Assembly: GCA_009746045.1 (NCBI GenBank) | Contig: RPFO01000041.1 | Location: 7,031,861 to 7,095,860, forward strand | DNA: 64,000 nt | Direction: 5' to 3' | DNA from: Mesostigma viride | Taxonomy: Eukaryota; Streptophyta; Mesostigmatophyceae; Mesostigmatales; Mesostigmataceae | Shown: positions 10,835 through 19,842 of the stretch, piece after piece | How the letters are laid out: each line of letters begins with the position of its first letter | Numbering within the stretch: position 1 is the stretch's first letter | Program-made: the position numbers and the translations under genes | Notes under the pieces: generated by a model | What the model saw: only the letters and a program-made list of their open reading frames with translations | Told to the model about the DNA's origin: nothing | Database searches by the model: none

Positions 10835-11586
10835 TGGAGCTCATGCTAGACCAGCAGTTCCGCTGTGTGCAAGGTTTGCCGGGGATGGAGGCCGTGGTCA
10901 TCGTGGGGCGTGAGGATCACGGCAATATGGGCATGATAGATCGCACTGTAAGCTATGTCAAGACTGTGGCAGCCAAGCGACAGGATAACCCACATGGCAA
11001 ATCCTACGCGGTCAAGACGGCGTGGTGCAAGGAGCTCATGCATGTGTGCAACCATAGGCACGTGCTTGATGTCAAGGGCTTTGGGCTAGTCACGCCTCGG
11101 GGGCTGTCAGCGGGCACCTACTCACCCGAGGTAGTAGAGGCATACCAACAGCATCTACAGGATACCGCCGCCAAGCTGCGGCTCAAGGATGCCACGCTGC
11201 CTGATTTGTCTAGCGCTTTTGAGGTCGGGCAGTTGGTCATGTTCCACAAGGAGAGCTCGCCCAGCGGCAAACGGGGCACCATGCAGGGGCCTGGGGCCAT
11301 CACAAAGTTAGACTGGCCGCTGCGGGTCATAGACATAGAGTGGAATGATCGGGTGTATAGGGTACCATGGGCATCGGTGGCAGGCTATAAGCAAGGGGAT
11401 AGCATGGAGAGTGAGCTGGCAGCCAACAGGGCACTGGGGTGGGTAGTGAAGGATAATGCGCCTGTCGTAGCATCTGAGGTGGTACCCCACGGGTCGCTCC
11501 CAGGGGCAGACACAGCTACACCCCCCCCTCCCCTGGGCCCCAATATGACCCCGTGGATGGGTGGGATGAGGATGGGGTGGGTTTGA
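10774..11586 (+). CDS. Element D integrase, C-terminal part
   Basis: This frame continues the integrase core after a -1 change at the sequence TGTTTGAGG. The first residues (FEADLHRAIK) fit directly behind EPLPT of the preceding frame. The downstream part has a GKRGTMQGPGAITKLD segment. It resembles the small SH3-like DNA-binding domain that ends many integrases, and its family A equivalent reads GKRGSWSPGVVTQVD. The catalytic acidic residues are hard to place, so activity is uncertain. The frame ends after a proline-rich stretch containing eight Cs in a row, where homology moves to the next frame. Confidence 0.65.
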   Translation: MFEADLHRAIKISLAFFHPVVELMLDQQFRCVQGLPGMEAVVIVGREDHGNMGMIDRTVSYVKTVAAKRQDNPHGKSYAVKTAWCKELMHVCNHRHVLDVKGFGLVTPRGLSAGTYSPEVVEAYQQHLQDTAAKLRLKDATLPDLSSAFEVGQLVMFHKESSPSGKRGTMQGPGAITKLDWPLRVIDIEWNDRVYRVPWASVAGYKQGDSMESELAANRALGWVVKDNAPVVASEVVPHGSLPGADTATPPPPLGPNMTPWMGGMRMGWV

Positions 11587-13871
11587 CGGGACCTAGTGCA
11601 CGTAGTGACTCACCTCCTGTGCTAGCCACGGATAATGTGGGAGGCCCGCCTAGCGTGGCCTCGCCGGAGGGTCAGGGTCCTGCCCATGCGCCTCGCCCAC
11701 CTAGGGACCTGGCTTCAACGGTCACGGCCTTGTGGCGTGCTCAGGCGCTTAAAGCGAAAGCTGCATCAGGGGTGGCTCAGGTCAAAACTCTCTCACAGGG
11801 GGTCAGGCCGGTTAAGTCAGCCTTGTTTCCTACGTGTAGACCGTGGCAGCTGGTGGCTGTGGACACGCAAGCATCCGTGTCTATTATCTCTCGTCGGGCA
11901 GCCACCCTGTATCCAGTGCTAGAGTCGCCGTACAAATCGGTGACCGACTTTGCAGGCACTTCGGCATATCAAGTTACCGGGATGGTGGTGCTGCCGGTGT
12001 TGGGCATTGACACGCCGTTTCACGTCGTGGATGGCTACGAGGATGTGGCCTTGCTGGGCGAACCTTTCGTATCATACCCGGGGTTCTCAGTGTCCGCTGA
12101 CTTGCTGTCAGTCGCGGGGGTGGGCAGCATCCCGCTTCGCGAGTACCACGCTCCATTGGGGGTGGTGGTCGGGCAGCCCGGCGTCGTGCGGCGCTTACCG
12201 ATGGCGGCGTTTTCCACACCGCCGCTCGTCCAGTCCATCATTCAGCCTCAGGATTGGCACCCGCGCAGCTTCGGCCTCCACTCACACTCACTGGCGGCGG
12301 ATAGCCCTGTGACGTGGGAGCAACTTGTCCTGGACTGTCAAGATCCTCTCAAGTTTGCTTTGTGGCGCGACGCGTTCATTCGAGCCAAGGAGCAGTGGCG
12401 AGAGCGCGAGGTCTACCGAGGATTGGAGAGTGTGCCAGCCGGGGCCACGCGGTTGCGGTTGAAGTTCGTGCTCACCTACAAGCCGGACGAGACCAACTCT
12501 TCGGTGGTGTTCCGGGTAAGGCCCGTGGTCACGGAGACGAAGGGGTCCTCCCCGCTGGATGCCAAGGATCTTTATACCCCTGGGCTCAACCATGTTTCGC
12601 ATCGGCTACTGACGGTCATCTACTTGGGCAAGCGGAACGCGGGCAAGGACTACGGGATGTGGTGCGGTGACTTTCAGCGGGCATTCCTCCACAGCGACGC
12701 TGGGGTCGCGCAGCAAACATGGCAAGGCACCCGCTACGTGGTGAAGGTCCCGGTGGTCTGGCAGGATGGCACCATTGGCAGCGAGTATATCGAGCTGTTG
12801 ACAGGGGTGGAGGGGCTGCAGAGCTCTCCCATCATCTTCCGCATTTCCGCGGAGGAGGTCTTGCAGAGCTTAGGGGCCACGTACCATCGCGCGGATCCTA
12901 ACTTCTTTGTGGTCCCCACCGGCGTCCCTGGCGAGCCAGCCCTCTTCGTGTGGCATGGCGATGACTTCAAGCTGGTGGCACCTCGCACCTTTGCTACCCA
13001 GTTTCTTGCTGCAGTGGCGGCTAAGTTTCCCCTGGGCAGGGCGGTGGATCATGAGGAGGGTAAACCCGTGGTGTTTTGCGGCGTGCAGTCTACGTTGCAG
13101 CGGGATTCGCGTTCTGGCGAATGGGTCATGCACATGCAGGATAGCCGCAACTATGTGGTTGACCTGCTGGCCGACCTCCCGTCCCCGCTGTTGGCAACCC
13201 ATGGGCCCTCGGTTAAGGGCAAGCTCGGGTGGTTGGCGGACACGGTGGCACCTGATTTGGCAGTGCTCGCTCGCCTGCCCGATGATGTGCTGGAAGGACT
13301 AGGGTCCATTCATGTTCGGCGGCAGCTGGCCATGACGCCCGGCATTGTGCTTCGTGGGCTCGATTGCTCACAGCCGGTGCACCTCGAGATAGTGACGGAT
13401 GCTAATCTAGAGACGCGCACAGTCAGCCAAGTGCGGGCCCGCATGGGGGCACTGTTCTTTATCAGCAATGAGGGCCAGCCTGGCATGTTGTTAGATTGGT
13501 ACTCGCGCTTGCACAGCCGCATTGCCACTAGCCCCAACACGGCTGAATGCCGGGGCATTGTTTCAGCTATCTCACATGGCATGTGGCTGCGGTACTTGCT
13601 GGGTTGGGTATTTGGCTCGTGTGGGTTCACTCTTCACTGGACTAGCACGGTGCACACTGACTCACAAAGTTGTTTGGCCTTCCTTGACAATCCCTATGCG
13701 CGGTCACAGGACGTTGATTACCTCGTACTCGCTGAGGCGGCCTCCTGCGTCACGCGTCTCCAGCACATCGCGGATGAACTCAATCCCGCGGATGCACTCA
13801 CCAAGGAGGCGCGGGAGGCTGCCCCGCAGTACGCAGTGTTGCGCAAGCGCATGACGATGCAACACCCGTGA
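11553..13871 (+). CDS. Element D protease-like, reverse transcriptase and RNase H
   Basis: The 772-residue frame has a retropepsin-like region first. AVDTQASVSII at about residue 103 stands where D-S/T-G-A is expected, and VALLGEPF at about residue 165 matches the second hydrophobic-Gly motif. RT follows with GDFQRAFL (first catalytic Asp, about residue 372), GVEGLQSSPIIF matching the Copia L-x-GL-x2-SP motif, and HGDDF (about residue 469) in place of YVDD. RNase H shows VTDAN, TAECRGI, TDSQS and the end signature NPADALTK, which is diagnostic of Copia RNase H. The protease Gly is replaced by Gln. Position after integrase is unusual. Confidence 0.85.
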   Translation: MDGWDEDGVGLTGPSARSDSPPVLATDNVGGPPSVASPEGQGPAHAPRPPRDLASTVTALWRAQALKAKAASGVAQVKTLSQGVRPVKSALFPTCRPWQLVAVDTQASVSIISRRAATLYPVLESPYKSVTDFAGTSAYQVTGMVVLPVLGIDTPFHVVDGYEDVALLGEPFVSYPGFSVSADLLSVAGVGSIPLREYHAPLGVVVGQPGVVRRLPMAAFSTPPLVQSIIQPQDWHPRSFGLHSHSLAADSPVTWEQLVLDCQDPLKFALWRDAFIRAKEQWREREVYRGLESVPAGATRLRLKFVLTYKPDETNSSVVFRVRPVVTETKGSSPLDAKDLYTPGLNHVSHRLLTVIYLGKRNAGKDYGMWCGDFQRAFLHSDAGVAQQTWQGTRYVVKVPVVWQDGTIGSEYIELLTGVEGLQSSPIIFRISAEEVLQSLGATYHRADPNFFVVPTGVPGEPALFVWHGDDFKLVAPRTFATQFLAAVAAKFPLGRAVDHEEGKPVVFCGVQSTLQRDSRSGEWVMHMQDSRNYVVDLLADLPSPLLATHGPSVKGKLGWLADTVAPDLAVLARLPDDVLEGLGSIHVRRQLAMTPGIVLRGLDCSQPVHLEIVTDANLETRTVSQVRARMGALFFISNEGQPGMLLDWYSRLHSRIATSPNTAECRGIVSAISHGMWLRYLLGWVFGSCGFTLHWTSTVHTDSQSCLAFLDNPYARSQDVDYLVLAEAASCVTRLQHIADELNPADALTKEAREAAPQYAVLRKRMTMQHP

Positions 13872-14242
13872 GCCACACAGGGTTACGGCTCGGGCGCTTT
13901 ATGAATACAGCCATAACTCACCCTGTGTTGCTAGCATTCACGAATATCATGGTGGTAGTTTTTTTGCTTGTCCTGACCATACCCTAGCCACGTTGGACGG
14001 TGCCTTGGGCCCGTCGGCGGGTCACTGGTCCTAATAAATGGGTCACCTTTTGTCTGGTGGCATAGTTGTTTTTTTCTCGATACTTATTACATCACTATTC
14101 ATGTGTGATCACAAGGGCGCGGGTCGATACCGTGGTGATTTTGACGGCCTTGAGGCCCCCTTGAGTTCCCTACCTTAGAGGGTTTTGTATGGTCTGCATT
14201 TGATGTAATTATTTTGATAATTAATCAAAGAACAAAAGAGTA
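13872..14242 (+). other. Element D 3' untranslated region and polypurine tract
   Basis: There is no ORF. An AATAAA signal lies at about 14031-14037. The last 20 bases before the LTR are purine-rich (AAAGAACAAAAGAG), as expected of the plus-strand primer site of an LTR element. Confidence 0.6.
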
Positions 14243-14519
14243 TGTCGGAGTTGAGTAACTCTAGAGCCCTAGGATCTGGCTCTAAGTTCCCCATGTCCGT
14301 CCGCACGCCTCCCGCTAGCGTCCGCTAAGCCGCCGGCTATAATCCGGCGGTCCGATGCGGTCGACCGGTCTAAGGGCGGCGCCTAGGGCCGGCGCCACCT
14401 AGGCCCCAGTCCGGGGCCTTATCCGGGTCGGTACGGACAGCTAGCCTGTCCCACGGTTACGGCTAACCGGATAGGCTTTGCTGGCTAAGACATAAACCAG
14501 TGGTTGGCCAGCTCCGACA
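14243..14519 (+). repeat. Probable 3' LTR of element D
   Basis: The 277-bp segment begins TGTCGGAG and ends CTCCGACA, an 8-bp perfect terminal inverted repeat with TG..CA ends, directly after a polypurine tract. It is GC-rich and contains several small palindromes. No second copy is present in the window, so the call rests on ends and position only. Confidence 0.6.
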
Positions 14520-14597
14520 GCAGTTCTCTGTGTTCACCTTATCCCAAGCTCAACGTGACCGACCGCCATAGCTTAGCCGGTCGGGGGCTTTAACTAG

Positions 14598-14897
14598 CCC
14601 CCCGCGCACTTGGACCTGGAAGGCCGATAAAACCGACTGAATGTAATCCAGATGTGTGCGGATTGCTGGCACCAGCTGCGGCAATTCCGGATCCTCCGGC
14701 ACGTCCCCTAACAGCGGCAAAACTGCCCGCTGCCGACGATGTAATTCGTCAAGTGAAGTTGTGGCTTCGTCAATAAGACCTTGCCACTCCGCAGCAAGCT
14801 GCTGCGGATCGCGCACAGGCGGAGACGGTAAGGGATCGGCCGGCGGAGCAGTCACCTCCTCATCCGTGGGGATCCGGAATTCGAAAGAGTTCGGCAT
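14598..14897 (-). pseudogene. Family A ORF1, N-terminal fragment
   Basis: The ATG at 14897 starts a peptide with FRIPTDEE, TSLDELHRRQRA, PEDPELPQLVPAIR and VQVRGGL. These match the first 100 residues of ORF1 of the plus-strand family A element (17712-18422). Homology stops at about 14598, where unrelated sequence joins. It lies 24 bp after its LTR (14922-15538), as in the other copies. The function of ORF1 is unknown. Confidence 0.8.
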
Positions 14898-14921
14898 TTG
14901 AAAGATTTGGCGAGTAATACG

Positions 14922-15538
14922 AGTTGTGAGAGATAAATGCCGAAGATTGCCATGGCTCTTCAATGCAGGAATGTTGCCTTTAATGAATAATGGAAACACA
15001 GACGTAAGTCACGTCACTTCCAAGACTGCACGCAGCACAGACGACAAGGTCGCAGTGCCAAGAGAACGTGCACGCAAGAGCTAGCGTCCTGGTGCTGCCA
15101 AGTCACACATATAACTTGCTAGGGACGCGTCCAAGTATTCAGCTGCACTGTCACAGCTGAACTGTCAATCAATTGATCCCACAGACTCTGGCACGCCTTT
15201 GGCGCGCAGATCTATCAATTGTCCATACGGCTAGTCCTGTGGACCTATCCGTACACTACTCAGCATCAATTGTCTCATAGGTCCTGGCGCGCTACAGCAC
15301 GCCTACCTATCAATTGACCATCAAGTCCTGTACAAGTCCTGTCAACGTCCTGCGGACTATCAAAGTGACACTTGTACATCCTGTGTCCGTACGCGCCCAC
15401 AGTGGCGCGCCAGGTGCTGTCGGCACAGCCTAGGAACGTCATAACTTTTACGTCCCGTAACCAAATGAGGCGTTCAAGGTGCCGTTGGAAAGAGCGTAAC
15501 AATCTCTATCCACCTAACGTAAATTCTTTACGTTAACT
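14922..15538 (-). repeat. Family A LTR (5' LTR of a truncated copy)
   Basis: The 617-bp sequence, read on the minus strand, begins AGTTAACGTAAAG and ends CACAACT, the same termini as the other family A LTRs. It is followed by the conserved CGTATTAC stretch and ORF1. Its insertion interrupts the viroplasmin-domain ORF on its right. The element's 3' half is missing. Confidence 0.88.
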
Positions 15539-15876
15539 TCTACACTAGAGGAGGATGACACCGTAGGACGAGGGGGTGATGGAGGTGGGGTAACAAAAAC
15601 AAGGCTATCTACAGGAGGGCGAGCATGAGGAGCAGGACGAGAATGGAGGCCCACATCTGATTCACTATGATTTAAAAGGTAGGTCTGAGCTTCTTCAAAG
15701 GACATAAACTTCTTGTATTTGGAGACATTATATGTACGCGACTGAACGAACTTCCTAGCATCGGCCCACGATAAGAAAATAGATGCCCATGGAGGAGTAA
15801 TAACTATGTAGTATTTCGCTAAACTATTATTGCTAGTCGAATGAGAAGGAGCAGGAAAAGGACGTCTCTGGCTCAT
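15539..15876 (-). pseudogene. Viroplasmin/RNase H1 N-terminal domain protein, truncated
   Basis: From the ATG at 15876 the minus strand encodes about 112 residues. Residues 19-65 match the small hybrid-binding domain found at the N-terminus of RNase H1 and in caulimovirus viroplasmin proteins (PF01693 type). The KYYIVI start, SWADARKFVQ and YKKFMSFEEAQTYLLN correspond to the usual Y-x-V, W-x-E-x-K-x-Q-V and K-x-F-x-S-x-E-E-A-x-x-Y-L pattern. The domain binds RNA/DNA hybrid or double-stranded RNA. A proline- and serine-rich tail follows and is cut by the family A LTR at 15538. The last residues of the open frame are LTR-encoded. Upstream coding sequence, if any, was separated by the outer family A insertion. 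It may itself come from a mobile element. Confidence 0.7.
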
Positions 15877-15992
15877 GTTCACGCACCTGGTAGGTCTTGA
15901 GTAGTCACGTAAGGCGAATGAGGAGTAGGCGACTTAGCTGAGGTATCTGGATCACCAAAATCACGAGGGCGGCAAGGATCCAGCGCTCGTGG

Positions 15993-16608
15993 AGTTGAAT
16001 GAGAGTTTACTCCCGAGGAAATCCATGGCTCTTGCAGGAATGTTGCCTTTATTATAATGAGAAAACACAGACGTAAGTCACGTCACGTCCGAGACTGCAC
16101 GTAGCACAGACGACAGGGTCGCGGTGCCAAGAGAGCGTGCACGCAAGAGCTGGCGTCCTAGAGCTACCAAGTCATACATATAGCTTGCTAGGGACGCGTC
16201 CAAGTATTCAGCTGTACTGTCACAGCTGAACTGTCAATCAATTGATTACACAGACTCTGGCACGCCTTTGGCGCGCAGATCTATCAATTGTCCATACGAC
16301 TAGTCCTGTGGACCTATCCGTACACTACTCAGCATCAATTGTCTCATAGGTCCTGGCGCGCTACAGCACGCCTACCTATCAATTGACCATCAGGTCCTGT
16401 ACAAGTCCTGTCAACGTCCTGCAGACTATCAAAGTGACACTTGTACATCCTGTGTCCGTACGCGCCCACAGTGGCGCGCCGGGTACTGTCGGCACAGCCT
16501 AGGCAACGTCATAACTTTTACGTCCCGTAACCAAATGAGGCGTTCAAGGTGCCGTTGGAAAGAGCGTAACAATCTCTATCCATCTAACGTAAATCCTTTA
16601 CGTTAACT
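15993..16608 (-). repeat. 3' LTR of the outer family A element
   Basis: On the minus strand it runs from AGTTAACGTAAAG to CATTCAACT. It shares its unusual 3' end with the LTR at 59254-59869, which identifies them as a pair. The terminal AGTT/AACT inverted repeat replaces the usual TG/CA. Confidence 0.9.
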
Positions 16609-17069
16609 CCAATCCCTTCTTTTCTCTAGGGATCACATCCCCTGCCAGGGACCCTTGAAGTAGCTTGAAATGTCCTTCACTCCAGCTTGAAGCTTGAACA
16701 GATGTCTTTAATGGCCAATGCCATTCCCCCAGCCCTTTCTTTTAAGGAACTGGAAAAGAAACAGATCTGCCACAGGGAAAACCATTCCATGAGAAATGGA
16801 GAAAAACCTATGGAAGTGGCATTACATAGTACCACCAGATATTAGAAACACACAGAATTAAATACATACAGGTTATATTCTATGAGGTCTTCTCCAGGAA
16901 TTAATCCCATCACCTCGGTAGAGCCTCCAGTACAATGACCTTCTGGCGGTGAGTTACATTAATCCCAGATACTAATCCCATAAAACCCAGTACATATTCA
17001 ATATAAGTACAATAAACTCATGACAATTAAAATACCACTTGACAAAGTAAGACGTATTACAATAGTTTC
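16609..17069 (-). other. 3' UTR of outer family A element, distal part
   Basis: This is the reverse complement of 28355-28808 in the plus-strand element. It has no ORF. It was separated from its other half (29432-29923) by the insertion at 17070, and its last five bases are the target duplication GTTTC (17065-17069). Confidence 0.85.
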
Positions 17070-17687
17070 AGTTAACGTAAAGGATTTACGTTAGATGGAT
17101 AGAGATTGTTACGCTCTTTCCAACGGCACCTTGAACGCCTCATTTGGTTACGGGACGTAAAAGTTATGACGTTTCCTAGGCTGTGCCGACAGTACCCGGC
17201 GCGCCACTGTGGGCGCGTACGGACACAGGATGTACAAGTGTCACTTTGATAGTCCGCAGGACGTTGACAGGACTTGTACAGGACTTGATGGTCAATTGAT
17301 AGGTAGGCGTGCTGTAGCGCGCCAGGACCTATGAGACAATTGATGCTGACTAGTGTACGGATAGGTCCACAGGACTAGCCGTATGGACAATTGATAGATC
17401 TCCGCGCCAAAGGCGTGCCAGAGCTCTGTGTAATCAATTGATTGACAGTTCAGCTGTGACAGTGCAGCTGAATACTTGGACGCGTCCCTAGTAAGCTATA
17501 TGAGTGACTTGGTCACACCGGGACGCTAGTTCTTGCGTGCACGTTCTCTTGGCACTGCGACCCTGTCGCCTGTGCTGCGTGCAGTCTTGGAAGTGACGTG
17601 ACTTACGTCTGTGTTTCCTTGTTATTAATAAAGGCAACTTCCTGCAAGAACCATGGCGGAATTCGTGGCATTCTCACACTCACAACT
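17070..17687 (+). repeat. 5' LTR of plus-strand family A element
   Basis: It begins AGTTAACGTAAAGG and ends CACTCACAACT. The first 30 bases are a small palindrome (TAACGTAAA ... TTTACGTTA). An AATAAA lies about 60 bp before the end. The next bases, CGTATTAC, are conserved after all family A LTRs and are the likely primer site, although they do not resemble the usual TGG-starting tRNA-complementary sequence. Confidence 0.92.
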
Positions 17688-17711
17688 CGTATTACACGCT
17701 CTGTTAAAAAG

Positions 17712-18422
17712 ATGCCAAATTCTGAAGAATTCCGGATTCCGGACGATGAGGAAATAGCCGCTCCGCCGGCTGGTCCTTCGTCAAGACCGACTGTGCCGTC
17801 GTGGCAGCAATTGCTCGACGAAGTCACAGTCTCGCTCGACGAGCTTCATCGTCAGCAACGCGCAGCTCACGCATTGCTCGGGGATAACCCCGAGGACCCC
17901 GATTTGCCAGCACTGGTGCCGGCTATACGCGCACTATTGGACCAGATCCGCAACATTTTATCGACATTTACGGTCCAGGTGCGGGGAGGTTTGCGGTCGG
18001 TGACCGAAGTCACGACTGCCATTGAGGAGTTGGACAACGTCCTCTCTTCACTCACCGGTTACCAGAGAAACTTACAAAACTGGGCATCGCTACGCACGGG
18101 GGGCGCGCCGGCGGTGTCGACAAATTTGTTTCAAGATCTCGCGTTGCTATCGCTGCTCACACGCGGCGTACGCAGTCGCGAGCGCCAGGTTTTGATTAAC
18201 CTGGTGGCATTTCTCGCATCCGTGCGAGAGTGGATTCCCGCGGGGTGGGAATTGTTGACGATCTTTACGCATCCTCTGCGACTCGTCGCGCGTCGGCGCA
18301 TCGCAACTTACGCGGCGGGGAGCACACCGGTTTTAATACATACCGGTGCAGGTCCAGAGCTGGATATGGAGGATCGTGAGTTCGTATACACGTACTGCGA
18401 CTTCAGAGGCCTTGACTACTAG
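17712..18422 (+). CDS. Family A ORF1, unknown protein upstream of gag
   Basis: The 236-residue ORF starts at the ATG 24 bp after the LTR and is separated from gag by 170 bp. It is mostly helical, with an acidic proline-rich N-terminus (FRIPDDEE). Middle blocks SSLTGYQRNLQNW and TNLFQDLA and a C-terminal block RERQVLINLVAFL ... REWIPAGW are shared with the ORF1 of the outer minus copy. There is no zinc finger, membrane segment or enzyme motif. The two copies agree only in such blocks, while their gag proteins are almost identical, so ORF1 is evolving fast or has been exchanged. I do not recognise the family. An accessory role such as anti-silencing or particle assembly is possible but unproven. 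Confidence 0.75.
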   Translation: MPNSEEFRIPDDEEIAAPPAGPSSRPTVPSWQQLLDEVTVSLDELHRQQRAAHALLGDNPEDPDLPALVPAIRALLDQIRNILSTFTVQVRGGLRSVTEVTTAIEELDNVLSSLTGYQRNLQNWASLRTGGAPAVSTNLFQDLALLSLLTRGVRSRERQVLINLVAFLASVREWIPAGWELLTIFTHPLRLVARRRIATYAAGSTPVLIHTGAGPELDMEDREFVYTYCDFRGLDY

Positions 18423-18591
18423 GTCGGCCTAATTTTCTTTTCCAGTACGCGTCGACATTTTTTGTCGATTTTTTCAAACGGCAATTCGCGGGGGCGGAGG
18501 CGACACCGGCGCAGGCGGCAGTTGTGACAATTTTGTACATACTTTTCTGCTGCTTTGCTAAGGTGTTCTTTTGAATAGCTTCTAGTGCAGA

Positions 18592-19702
18592 ATGGCAGAC
18601 GGGCGCCGTAGCAAAGGTGCCCCAGCCAGTGGGAATAATGGTGGTGCTGGTAGTGGGACCGCTCACGTAGATGACGTGGGGGTTACCGGAGAGATTACCA
18701 ACATTCATCACAATAATAATAATGCACAAGCTGTTCATGGTTTTGACCTTACCACTCAGGGATTATTAATTGTTAATCAGCTGCAACCTGTGACATCTGA
18801 CTCTAAGCCTAAGCAGGCTGAAGAGTTTGTAGAAGGGCTGGAAGGGTTTCCTAGTTTGTACGGGGGTACCAACTACTATCAGATCTGGATAGGCAGCAGC
18901 ACGTTTGGCAAGTGCACTGATCAGATCAAGGACCTAACCAGGGAATGTAAGAAGGCCAACAAGGCCTGGGCAGTGTATGTAGCTGAGCTGAAGGAGTTGC
19001 TTGAAGACCAGCGAAAGAAGGTCGGCATCCATTGGCAAGACAAGTATCAAGGGTGGGAGGTCAAGGGGGATCTCATCCAGAATTTCCTTAGCTATTGCAA
19101 AATGGTTGAGGAAGGCAGGGCCCACGGTTTCAACGTGGCAGATAACATAGCCCTGACCAACTGGTTGAAGGTCTCTGGGCTGGATAAGGCTACACGTGGC
19201 TCTTTAAAGGTCATGTGTGCCCCACACTCAACCCTCAAGGCCTACAAGGTCATAATCAAACAAGCACTCGAGGCAGAGGAGCTGTTTGAGGGTGGAGTGC
19301 CAGCAGTGAAGGCTACCCAGGCAGGTGGGCGTACCCAGGGGGCTCCAAGACGTCTGAGGCTGACAGAAGCCAGGGAGGACGAGGGGCAACCATAACAAGC
19401 GCAAGGGAGATCATTCACCCGACTCTGACAGGAGGTCACACTCCAAGTCGGTGTTCAGGCGGGTGGGTGGTAAGCCCAAGCAGGGCAACGCGCCTGACAA
19501 CGGGGGAGGAGGCCAGGGCAAGTCAAAGATACAATGCTACCTGTGCAAGGGGTGGGGGCACATCAAGAAGGAGTGTCCCAGCTTCAAGAAGTCCCAGGGC
19601 CAGGGCAGCAACAAGAACAACAACAACAACAAGAAGAACAACAACAAGTCCCAGGGCCAGCCTTCAAAGGGCAGTCAGCAAGAAGACAACAAGGAGCAGT
19701 GA
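18592..19702 (+). pseudogene. Family A Gag with zinc knuckle, one frameshift
   Basis: The ATG at 18592 opens a Gag of about 370 residues. It has a Gly/Asn-rich start, a helical core (about residues 65-235) and a basic region. After a frame change comes a C-x2-C-x4-H-x4-C zinc knuckle (CYLCKGWGHIKKEC, near 19534-19575), then an Asn/Lys/Gln-rich tail ending at 19702. The first frame stops at 19395. In the minus-strand copy the same region is continuous through an additional G in a G run, so a 1-nt deletion near 19340 is the lesion here. Gag forms the virus-like particle and binds element RNA. Confidence 0.85.
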
Positions 19703-19842
19703 CTGTCTGAGGCAACCCCTACACACCTTAATTCACCCAGGGGGAGGCCAGGTGCTCCAATGCAGATTTTATATCTGGGCAACAAGAGGGTGATCTCCAG
19801 GTTCAGGGTGGCCCCAGGTCACCTGGAGAGGTACAGGTTCCT

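Larger units (their letters stand above)
8798..14519 (+). mobile_element. Copia-like element D, 5'-truncated, order gag-INT-PR-RT-RH
   Basis: Three consecutive open frames encode Gag with zinc knuckles, integrase, a protease-like domain, reverse transcriptase and RNase H. A purine-rich tract and a 277-bp LTR-like sequence (14243-14519) follow. No matching 5' LTR exists upstream. Homology gives way to the inverted-repeat arm near 8797, so the 5' end is lost. Each junction between frames needs a -1 shift (frame 2 to 1 to 0). The domain order resembles family A in this window and differs from the usual Copia order, where protease comes before integrase. Confidence 0.8.
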
